In this document: piece by piece, positions 33,901 through 45,200 of the stretch
How positions within the stretch are numbered: position 1 is the stretch's first letter
Layout of the letters: each line of letters starts with the position of its first letter
Assembly (NCBI GenBank): GCA_025403435.1
Contig: CM046345.1
Location: 13,397,930-13,461,929, forward strand
From: Artocarpus heterophyllus
Lineage: Eukaryota > Streptophyta > Magnoliopsida > Rosales > Moraceae
Length of the DNA stretch: 64,000 bases
Direction: 5' to 3'
Position numbers and translations under genes: made by a program
The notes under the pieces: model-generated
Databases searched by the model: none
Seen by the model: the letters and a program-made list of their open reading frames with translations, nothing else
What the model was told of the DNA's origin: nothing

Positions 33901-34708
33901 ACTAATTTTTTATAATTCTACTATGTTGCTAACTGTACTACTTTGAGTGTCTCTACATACTTGATACTAATATTCGGTGGATTGCAAATACTAATATATA
34001 CACTAGTTCAACTGACAAATATATTGTCAATCTTTATACTGCTTAAGACTTTAGCATGATATTTTAATCTTATTATCTCATATTTACTTTATAGGTATTT
34101 GTATCACAAAAATTGAATTTTAATGTAATCCATGCAACATTAATTTTTCCTTTTACGGCACTTAAAAAATTTTAGTATTTTTACTCAAAATTTGTATATA
34201 AAAATAAACTTAATTCATAAGAGTTTGCATAAATAATGCACATGAAAATTCATTATATCTATGTCAAATAATTTGCAATTACAAAATATGAAATTTTGCT
34301 AAAGGGTTTTTACTTCAAAATATATAAAATACCCTAAAAATGAGTGTTTTGTATGTTTTTTGTTTTTTGTTTTTATTTTTTTTCTTATTTTTGGAAAAGT
34401 TTTAATTTCTCTATTATATTTAAGGATAATTTAGTCATTTTAAAGTCAAAATCAACTATTTACTGAGGTAAAGTATAGATTTACATATTAAATCTACTAT
34501 GAAGATATACATTCAGTGAGATCAAAAATCAAAAATATAGATTTTAAATTAATCTAAAATAGAGAGTATAAAAATATACATATCCCTTTTTTAAATTAAA
34601 CCACTTTGATCAACAACAAATCAAAATAAGATTATCTTTTGGAATTATAAAAATTTAAGAACAAACATGGTATTTAGCTAAAATTTAGGGGGATAATTTT
34701 TTTAAATT
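33901..34708. other. Intergenic, AT-rich
   Basis: No coding exon, RNA gene or repeat boundary that I can support. Confidence 0.5.
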
Positions 34709-36021
34709 GGTTAATTATATGAATAGTCCTAAAATTTTTTATCTCTAAAATTAGTTCTTGTAGTTAATTTTGCCCTATAAAAGGTCTTTGAACTCAAAAC
34801 TTATATCATAAATGGTCATTCTGTTACATTTTGGATAGAAACCATTAACTTTATCTCATAAAAGTCTCTAAATTATATTCTATTTCCAAAATTAGTCCTT
34901 TATTAAAAATTGTACTAAAGTTGGTCCCTAGGTTTAAAAAAATGCCAAAAGTAGTTTTTTTGTTAAACAAATAATAATTCAGAAACAATGTTGAAATTAA
35001 ATTCCCTCCCTCCAAAGCCCAAAAGACAAAAATAGAAATATTTTCTCTTCTATGTCAAGAATTACAACTCGAAATTCTTCCAAATCATTGCAAAGACAAA
35101 AAAGCAAAAAAAAAAAAAAAAAAAAAATCCACTGGAGATATGAACACAAATAGAAGAAGCGATAGAAAGGAAGGGTAAAGAAATAAGTCCGGAAGCAATG
35201 GGCTCATTTGGTTCACAAAATTTAAATAAAAACTTAAGGAAAAAATACTATAATAGAATGGTTTGAATTATGATTTAAACCTACAAAACAAATAGGCTAA
35301 AATTTTTTGAATACATCCTGCAACAGTTACCTTATATACAATGTATTGATTGTAAATGTAAAGAAATAATCTCAAACCAAACTCTTTTAGATAATTAATG
35401 AGCTCTAAGTCCCCTACTTCAGTTGTTTATGCAATTAGTAAGAAATTCTAGATATGCTTTCAAACAAAAACTGAAATTTTACTAAATGTAATCCCTAAAC
35501 TAAAAAAAAAAAAAAAATCATTTGAATTTTTTTTATCTATTTATTCATATATGTAATTTTGATAAAATTAAATTTTTTGCTATGCATATTGTATTTTATT
35601 TTTTTTTATCTATTTGTTCACATAATAACTTCAATAACTTTTTGGCATATTTTCTTAGTTTATGGACCAAATTTATGTGGCGTTTGTAAAGAGAGTTGGA
35701 ACTAGTACATTTTATAGTTCAACCAAAATTAATACAATATTTTCTCTCATGCAATTTAAATCAAATATAATTAGATTTACACCCACTATGTTTTCAAATA
35801 CTGTATTAACAACTTTTAATATAAGAACTATTTGTAGGGAGCAAATATAGTTTGGGGGCTTTTTTATGAGAAAAAATTAGTAGTTTCCACCCAAAGTTTA
35901 ACAAAGGGACTCTTTACTAGAGACTTTTTGAGTTTAGAGACTATTTATTAAACAAAATGGACTACAAGGATTAATTCTAGAGGGAGAAAAAAATTTTGGG
36001 GACTTTTTGTAAATTTATTCC
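34709..36021. mobile_element. Mutator-like non-autonomous element with long inverted ends
   Basis: The left 34709-34930 and the reversed right 35800-36021 align over roughly 200 bases: GGTTAATTATATGAATAGTCC with GGAATAAATTTACAAAAAGTCC, GTTCTTGTAGTTAATTTTG with ATCCTTGTAGTCCATTTTG, TTTGAACTCAAAA with TCTAAACTCAAAA. Long inverted ends and no transposase fit a MULE-type MITE. The 9-bp flanks TTTTAAATT and ATTTTAGAT are similar but not identical, so the target duplication is unproved. Confidence 0.6.
35200..35298. mobile_element. Second copy of the 31.5-kb MITE
   Basis: GGGCTCATTTGGTTC...ACAAAACAAATAGGCT with the interior AAAAATACTATAATAGAATGG, similar to 31464-31582 but more decayed. It lies inside the Mutator-like element. 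Confidence 0.5.
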
Positions 36022-36220
36022 ATTTTAGATTTATCCATAATCCAGACCAAAAAAATCTTAAAATAAAAAGGACAAAAAAAAAAGGGCATAAACAAAATAG
36101 ACTACTCACTGCAGTATGGTAGATATAACTTAAAAGATAATGAAGATAACGTTAATAACTCAACTCTTTTCCTCTTGGCTTCTATCACTCCTGTCTTCGC
36201 ACTCTGTTTCAGTGCTTATC

Positions 36221-39200
36221 ATGGCAACAAGTTTACAGCTCCTCAACCACCTTCAGATAAAAGGTTAGCAAAAAATGCACTAGATAATATATCTACAATC
36301 ACAAAAGTCTTCTTCTGTTTTTTTTTCCCTTTTAAGTCGAGGTGGGTTTTTTTCGTTTAGCTCATTGTTTTTGGTACTTGTTTTTGAATTTATTTTTATT
36401 TTTATTTTTTTAAAGGATTGCAGCCTCGGATATGCAAGCAAAGAAATTCCAACATAATTGTAAGTGCCCATCTTATTTTATTTTTCCTTAGTTATTATTA
36501 TTATTTTTTTTAACTTTGGTTTGTGCTAAAGTTTATTTAGCACTGAGATGGATGATAAATGTCAATTTACATCAAAATGAGAATGTTCAGAGGAGTAATT
36601 TCTATTTGTAGTTTTGGAAACAAAGAGGTTTTAGCGTGACATAAATTGTTAATATTTTTTTAATACCAGTCTTGAATTTGTCTTAACTATCCTATAACCA
36701 ACATTTACATGTTCTTTTTCAAGCTATGAAGTTTATTTTCATTAGTTCATAAGTGTTTTTTTTTTTTTGGCTAGAGAGAGAGAAAGAGATATTATTTAGC
36801 TTCAAACGTCCAAAGAGTTACTTGGTTTCATTCTAAGGTCTACAGCATATGATGGAGCTTCTACATAAAAATAACAAAGTCAATAAATTGTTACAAATTA
36901 TTTTTCCAGACGAGGCTAATTAGCAACTAATTAGTAGGATGATGGTTAATGTGTTATGTTTCATGTGGACTGCCTGCAACAACAGATTAGCAAAAGGAGT
37001 AGCACGACTCCGAATCCACGACGTTTGATCACGATATCGACAGGAGATGGGAGATGGCCTGGGAAATGGGATTCTGAATATCTTCTCTCCCTCCGAGATC
37101 TTCGGTTGGACGACCTGGTAGATGATGAACATCAAAGAAATGCTCAAGTTTCTATCAAACTCTGTGTCCAGAAGGTAACTCTACTTTCTCTTCTTTGTTT
37201 TCTGATATGCATCACAGGGACAAGTTGTCTAAGAAAGAAAAATCACTTTGTTTCCTTTTCTGTTTTACTTTGTGTTGCAAAAATGTATATAATTGAAAGA
37301 AAAATGTCCACATTACTCCTTTCCACTATTTCTTGACACAATAATAATAATAATAATAATTTAAAAAATAGAATAATAATAGGTGGTACGGATGGAAGTA
37401 CTAGAGGTCATATGATGATCATAGTGAGGATAATTATATAGCAATACTACAATGATGCCCGTTTGGCTAAAATCTAAGATACCAAATTACTACAATGATG
37501 ATACAGAAATAAAATTAAGCAGTAATAAGCAATGTCAAAGTATATCTACCAAACATGAAGCCTAATCCAAAAGTAGAAACGCTAATCAGAGTTTCATGCT
37601 AAATTATCCCTTAAATGCTATGAGGTCACAAAAAGATTCAAGCAAAATAAACAACATTATTGACAAAATTCTTGCAACTGTTATTATCTTGCTCACTTAT
37701 TGATGTCCTCAAATGTAGCAGGATGTTCTACTCTTTTATGCTCACTTTTGTGGCATTACTGATCTCTTGTGATCCTTATCTTTATTCTTTGCCTCCCTCT
37801 CTCTAACCATCCTAGAATTCCCAGAAGATTTGACTTGACGAACAAACCCGACCAGCGGCCCAACTAATCCACCCAAACTTTCATTGGGTGAGTTGATTTT
37901 AGATTTTGGGTCAATTGGATGGATTAAATTTAAAATCACCCGACCCAAACTTATTAAGCAAGGTAATTTTAGGCCAAGTAACCATTTTAGGTAGTAACTC
38001 TAAATTTCATGTACTGATTAAGTAAGAAAGTCAAGCGTTTCACAATTGTACAAAAGGTGTTCATGAGTCTATCAATTGTGTTGTAGAAATGTTCTTCCCA
38101 GAGTGCCTTGTTACTGGAAATAGGTTGTGGCATTCTCTATGATCTTAGTCCATCTCCATTGAAAATACAAATGTTTATGCTATATTTGGCGAAAAAAAAG
38201 TGCAAAAATGACATGTTTCCCAGAGAGCCTTATTTACTACAAATAGTTTGTCGGATTCCGACCAATGCTAAAATTTGATATCGAACATGTTAAATTGGCA
38301 CATGTATTTGGCACTGCATTGAGGTGCTCTTACCGCATGCAAGCGGACCTCGCTTGTCATGTGCTTTCAGTGCATGAATAATGAATTGAAGTTCACAAGC
38401 TGATCACTGCTAAAATAAACTTGTTTAATATATTTCCTTTTGTTTTACAAGCATGCCAGCTTTGGCTTCTCTGTGGACGGAAGAATCTTCACATCATTCC
38501 CTAGAAGATGTAGCAACTGCAATTCTCCATACTGCAGGAAGGTATGCTATCTTAGATTGAAGCAATCACAATGCTATATAACTGTCAAAAATAAAAATGT
38601 GCACCTTTTGTTCTTTGTTCTATCTTTGTATCTATAATAAAAATCTGCTATTAATTAAAGGGGGCCAAAATCAGTCATCTACCTAATTTTTGGGTAACAT
38701 AGAATCCCAAGTGAAATTTTCTGAACTTTAAGATACCGATTTGATAAAGTGCTTAACTACAAACTAGCATAATGATATTTTTCCTGTATTATATGGAATT
38801 ATGTAACGGTCAATTTTAAATAATTGACTCTTTTTCCCACACTTTCTCATATGCATGGTCATGGATTATAATTATTTTTCTCACACTTTCTCATATGCAT
38901 GCTTATGAATTTAAATAGAGTTAATTTCATTTTGGCCTTGAAAGAATATCAGTTGTCTTACTTTGACCCTCGAGGATCATTAGTGTCAATTAAGGCTTTG
39001 TTTGATAACATCGTTAGAACTTATTAGTTCTAATTGCTACAGTGTAAAGCTCTTACATGGTACAGTATAAAGCAAAAATACGATATGATGTAAAGCTTTA
39101 TATGTTATGGTGCTTTGGTTCCGACTACGTTTGCAAACACATTCTAAATATTTAGGGATCATAGTGAGACAACACAACTGTTGTTCTTCAAGGCGAAAAG

Positions 39201-40474
39201 TAAAATCAACCCATCCGTATATTTAATCAGTAAAATGGCTGCCATCTTCTTTTGTCTTTTGTGTCATATTGGAACAGATTGATACACAATTTAACGTATG
39301 GGTTCTTCCATCAAGACCGGATAAACGTGAAGTTTGCTTACCAGAACTTGGAGATGATCCATCATTAAGTCCCTAAACTCTCTCTATAGTTCACATTGTA
39401 TCTTTAAAAAAACAAATAAATAAATAAATAAATAAACTTCTATAAAAATTACTTGGAACAGAGATTTTACACTGCTGAACCAACAGGTGATTTATGTCAA
39501 ACCTGGAAATGAAGCGGACCTCGATTCGCTAATACAAGACACGATACGGATTACAACCTCAATTAGAGTAAGAAAATTATGTGCTCTCAAACATTATGAA
39601 TATTCACTCACCTTTTTTTTTAGGTTATTATTATTTTGGTATGTATACTTTAAGGAAATGTCAGATTAATACAATGTTGATTGAAAACATCAAAATGGTA
39701 GCATGTAGTTTTTAAAAATTTATTTAGGTACTATGAGCTTGTGTTTTGTAACATGAAAATGTCTTACTCTTTTATTAATAAACCCTAGATTAATTTCGTA
39801 GAATTGTAATTGAAAATTAAAGCCATAGATTAAACAAAACTTATCAAAATAAATTATATATGTAGATTTATTCGGTTTTTTTGGTATTGTTTGTATTTAT
39901 TTTCTTTTATATTTTATAAAATTAATTTAAGATTTAGTAATAAAAAGGTAACTTATAAATTTCACTGTCACAAAACACAAACTGACAGTATTAGAATAAT
40001 ATTTTGAAAAACTACATAGTATCTTTTTTAAATTTTTCAAACAACAAAGACGATTGTAATGTTTCTTGAAAACAAAAGGACACCAAAGTAATATCCTTTT
40101 TTTTGTTCAAAAGTAGCATATTTCATAGTGTGTTGTGCAATGTGCTAACTTCTCTGCGAATGCATTATGGGAAATTACACATTTTATTTTTTAGGACACT
40201 TGCTCAGAATCATGCGAGAAATCTTCATATACAATGCACAGTGAGTGTTCCACCCCTTAGTTCTTTTGTCTTTCCTTTTTTTGCTCATGTTAATTATTGG
40301 TTACATGTCTTTTCTCTGGACCCACCAATTAAAAACTCTATTCACATTTACTCCTGCTTTCTTAAAACTAATATCAATTTTATTTTTTTTTTGGTAGATG
40401 ATGATGGACCAAAATCTGATCATATTGACAAGAGGTGGTCAAGACTCTTGGAGCTGAAGAATCTACATCCGTAG
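36221..40474 (+). CDS. YCED1: YCED1-like (DUF177) plastid large-rRNA accumulation protein, multi-exon, possibly impaired
   Basis: Homologues of bacterial YceD are needed for 23S rRNA accumulation; the plant YCED1 protein acts in chloroplasts. Exons: 36986-37174 (RRLITISTGDGRWPGKW, YLLSLRDLRLDDLV), 38452-38541 (HASFGFSVDGRIFTSF, then RRCSNCNSPYC), 39278-39364 (IDTQFNVWVLPSRPD...LPELGDDPS), 39487-39567 (VIYVKPGNEADLDSLIQDTI), 40195-40240 (DTCSESCEKSSYTMH) and 40398-40474 (DDGPKSDHIDKRW...LKNLHP, stop TAG). Most joints have AG/GT and compatible phases. The cysteines of CSNC...C and CSESC are kept. The donor after 39364 is TTAAGT rather than GTAAGT. A likely 5' part, 36221-36263 (MATSLQLLNHLQIK) and 36424-36459, does not join exon 36986 in phase, so the start and transit peptide are unresolved. 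The family call is strong; function of this copy is doubtful. Confidence 0.8.
38995..39142. mobile_element. MITE, TGTAAAGCTCT family, in a YCED1 intron
   Basis: Contains CTACAGTGTAAAGCTCTT and a second TGTAAAGCTTTATATG, flanked by loosely inverted TTTGATAAC/GTTTGCAAAC ends. It shares this interior with 42663-42831 and 53261-53427. Confidence 0.5.
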
Positions 40475-42203
40475 CACAACATATGCATAGATAGAATTCA
40501 GAATATTTCCACAGCTTTCAATTTCAAGGTGAGTTGATGGAGCAGAATTGAGTATGATAGATTTTATCGGCTTAATCCGGATGGCGCATTTTAAATCCAT
40601 CCAAAAAGGCCAACAAGTTGGAAAATCTCCAAATTGAAGTGAAAACGCTCGGATCTTTTTATTCAATATCAATATTATAGTCCTCCATTACAATTTGGTA
40701 ATAAAGTAATTTTATCACTTTAACAGGAAGAAAACGACATATTAAACAAAAATAATAAATTAATAACGCTAAAATATAAAAACGACTATTATAGCTATTT
40801 TTTCCTACATATGTCCTCTATCCGACCATCCAAAAGAGCTTGTCTAGTTCTCTATCCGACCAAGTGGAATGCTACAACTTCGACTTAAAAGAGTAGTAAA
40901 GGTATATATTTTCACTTTGTTATTCTCTTTTTTGGATGCAGCCATTTCAACCAATTGGCTTCACGGTGTGCTGAGAAGATATGTAAACCTCTCCTTGTAT
41001 GTATGGTGTGTGTATATATATATATGTATAGACGACATGAACTAGTATAGTAATAGGTATATTGTAAAATGAAAGAGTTTACATGATGAAAATGTATGTT
41101 TCTCATATGGTTGTTGAGTTATGTGTAATTACATTTTCGGATGGAAATAATAATATTTGAAAAACTTAGGTGGATGCATAGTTTTGCCCACGTTTTTAAC
41201 AAATAACCAAACTCTAAGGCAATGGTCGTATTTTTGTAGCGATTAATCAGTGATAAACCATAGATACACCAATTGTGTATCACTGATAAATCAGTAGATC
41301 ATTAATTGATATCGGTCAATTACTAATTCATATTGTTTAATCTATAATAAACCATAAATCGGGATATCATTATTTTAAAACATGCTATTTATTTCAAAAA
41401 AATTAAAAGCATTCACCACTTTCTCGCTTGATCTATGCGTATTTTTCAGTAGATATTAATTTACTAAAAATAAATAACTAGTATGCTCTAGTGAATTACT
41501 TCTTTTTGAAGGTTAGTAAATCACTATTTTACTAGAGGTAAGGTAAATTCATTTGCAATCTATTTTTCCTTTTTATTTGTGGTCTAATCAGTCTGAGATA
41601 GGATGCCAAAAGAAACAAGAAACACTTCTGAACAGGTCAATATAAATGCTCTTTAAAGGGGACTCAAAATGCCCAAGAAAGTTCAAAGAAGCAGAAGAAA
41701 TGATGAGGAAAATCCTGATGTATTAATTTATATGAAACCTTAAAGAGTACATATACAAGGCTTTTTTTTTTTTTTTTCCTTTTTTCTCACAATTTAATCA
41801 CCATTGATCTGTACATTGCCGGCTGGTACTGGACACCTCAATAGACAATGAAATGTGAAAAAAGAGAAAGGGAAATTATCAAAATCCTAGATAGGAGAAA
41901 GAAATTTCTCATCATTAAATTATAACTCTACTATTCTTGGTTTCTCTTCCCAGGACTTCAAACTATGTGATTTGAAGATGACATTTCACTGTGTTATTGT
42001 TGTTGCTTCTTGATGTCTCCTCTTCACTGCGTTTATGCTTTGAGGTTCTCACATTGTCAACTGGCTATTAGTTTCAACGTCTGCTGGAGATAGCAGCCGG
42101 TCTGGAGACGATCCCGGGAATCGATTCGTCGAGTAGGAATGAACACTGTTAGAGAAGCCGCTTCTTCTCCCAAGGTCCTCAGAAATCAAGCATGTCAAAC
42201 AAA
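40475..42203. other. Intergenic gap between convergent genes, including both 3' UTRs
   Basis: The YCED1 3' UTR probably runs to about 40.7 kb, where AATAAA lies at 40700-40705. The 3' UTR of the kinase gene (minus) should occupy roughly 41.8-42.2 kb, which is less AT-rich. Between them I see only AT-rich sequence and a short TA run near 41020. Confidence 0.5.
40700..40705 (+). terminator. Candidate polyadenylation signal of the YCED1-like gene
   Basis: AATAAA, 226 bases after the stop codon, on the coding strand. Confidence 0.45.
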
Positions 42204-45200
42204 TTACTTTCCTACTTTCTTACCTGAAATTGTTAAAAGAAAGAACAGTATTAGCCATGAAGTTCATTCTAATAATAACTAAGTTTAGAACTAGGACCTT
42301 GAGCTTGGGATTAATTAAAAGGGAGATAGAGGGAAATGGCCTAGTTCAAGGGGGGGGGGGGGGGAATAAAAATTAATGGCAGAAATTTGGGGCCAAATTT
42401 GTAAATAGCAGTTCTGATGTTAATCCAGATTACGTTGCTAAAGCAGTAAAATTGTTGGCAGAAACTTTGGGGGTAAATTGAAAAAAAAAATAATAATAAT
42501 AAAGAAAGTGAAAAGGACTGAGAAAGGAAAACAAAATCAAAGGGTAAAACTTGGAATAACAGATAGATAAAAACTTCAAAAATGCTATTTACTTCTATGT
42601 TATTCTCTATCAAATACTTTAATTAAAACTGAACCAAAGCCTAAACAATAGGGATCTTTTTCTAGAGTGTTTGGAACATTATTTCTAACTCATTAGTTAT
42701 AACTCTGGACAGTGTAAAGCTTTCAACAGCTATAATAAAAAGTAAAAAGTTACCACAATGTAAAGCACTCACATGCTATAGTTCTTAAACTTAAAACGTA
42801 TGTTCCAATAAATTCTCCAAACGAAACATTGATATCCAAAGCCCTAATTGTCCATATGAATGAGCCCAAGATATTTCTTTTATGAGAGTTGGACAGGGTA
42901 AAAAATGAATAATTGTGGGGTAAAAATGATAGCAGGTTCCCTTTACATTACTTTTCTCAACCTCAACTTTTTTTTGATGTTTCTTGCCATTATTACGCAC
43001 ATGGGAAAAGAAGAATTCTCAAAGTCAAAGGAATTAATGATAAACATCAAAGTGCTGAATAAAAGCCTCAGATAAGTATGAGCCATGCTATGATTGAAAA
43101 AAAGAAACAAATGCCTCTCACCCAATTGATATCACACCTTAGTCATTTATCACTTAGGTGTTGGCAGTGACCACAATTCTCAAATCAATCAAAATAATCT
43201 CAGCAACATGGTAACAGCAACAAGTGCTAAGACTCGGAGAGTATGGCTTACCAAAGAATTTTGTATAAAAGATGGCTAAAATAAGAAACAAAGGAAACAA
43301 AGAGGGTACATTAGAGAAACGTAATGCTGGTTTGGCACAAAAAATCTAGAGCATATGGAAGCAGCAAAAGGAATTTTGACTAACAACGCGCCAGTTCATT
43401 AGGCTAGGTGAAAATCAGATGAGGGTATTTGCGATGAGAGGCAGAATTCAGGTTGGTTTGTAGTGTACCAACACTTTTTTCCCCCCTTTCTAAAGGCCTT
43501 CTTTCTTGTCAATCCTTTGGCATGGCGTGTCACTACCATAATATGAAAGTGGTATTTGCCTTTAATGACGAAACTTATGGCTAGTTATAATACCTCTATG
43601 GAACCATGATTTTCTCACTGCCCTTCTTATCTGGCGCTCGTGTCTCTCTAAGAGTTCGTCGATTCTGTTTGATTGGGACAACAAGGGTCCAGAAAATTCC
43701 ACTTTCTCTCCTTGATCCTGAAAGCCCTGTCACAAACATTAAAAGTTAGTTAAAACCAATATCAAGATACAGTAACGAGAAACACACACACAAGTCCAAG
43801 TTTCAATTAATGTGATCAACTCAACATACTCATCATAAACACAAATTATTTTGTCAGGTCCATTGTCATATATAAATATTGACTAATCCATTGAAGGATG
43901 TATTAAATGTAATTGTACCTTTGAGACTAGCATCTTAAACTTGTATAATAGGACTTACATCATCAAATTATGTTCAATCAGTTCCATAATTTCAAATCAA
44001 AAATTCTACCCACACCTACCACACGTGAAGAGCTTATTCATTCATAAATGAATACTAGTGTCAATGACAGACGCTTGAGCAAATTCATTTGCGACGATCA
44101 AATTATGAATTAAGTCCATCTATAATATGTTGCAATTGCCTTTAAATACCCAGAAGGAGATAAATTGATCAGCCATTTCTCGGGTGAATATACAGCAGAG
44201 TTTTGAATTGAGTCTTTTGAAGGTACACCAGAGTTTGAGACATCTTTTAAATCAACAAATTCAGTGAACTGCACAACCAATTCAATATATTTTCCCCCCA
44301 ACTTTTGGTTCGTTTGTTTTACATTGTTTAAGGACTGCTCTTGTTTTTCCCCCTCTGCATTATTTTTTTTCTCCCTTTAAAATGCATACAAAGTTGAAGG
44401 TAAAGAAAAAAAGAAAAAGAAAAAGAAAAAGAAAAAAAGATACATCTGATAGTTACAAGGTTTGTAGACATCTGATAAACGGTTTGAGATTACACCAACA
44501 GTCTACTTTGTTAGTATACGTATATTAGAATTTTACAATTTTAAAAATTTAATAGAAAATTGAATATTCTAAAATATCTAATATTGATATTATTACAAAT
44601 TACCGAAAAATTTGTTCGAACTATAAGACTAAAGTTTAGATTTTAGAAGCGTTTACTTCGCATGAAAGGTAAAGGGAGAACTAGGAACAAATGTCATGAG
44701 CCAATGACTATTTAACTATCTGTTTACTTACAAAATCAGAACTTGTGGGCCAAATGCAATAAAAAAATGAGGAGCAGAAATGCCAATCTTTCTGGTCGTT
44801 GGTATTGATTCTCACGAAAACAGAATGAATGCCAAAGTTACTAATAAATGCTTAAGAAGCTCAATACTTCAATGTTATAAGCCAATGACTATCTGATTAT
44901 GTAAAAGGACAATTCAGTAATTAAATTGATATAATTCCTATTCCTAAGTTTACTAAACACTAGAGAGAATTGGAATGTTTCTCATTCTTGATTCCACCAT
45001 AAAAGTTTTTAGTAAACATTTAAAAGGGAATTAATAATGCCCATCATGATTTCTTTACTTTCCTTTCCAATCCTATTACCTTTGTTATTACATTTCTTTA
45101 CAATTTAGTAAACACACCCTTAAGTATTAAAAGTTAAAAGTCAGTGTCATATTTGTTTCTTCAGTTACATACTTACCAGATCACTTCTAGTAGCTCCCAA

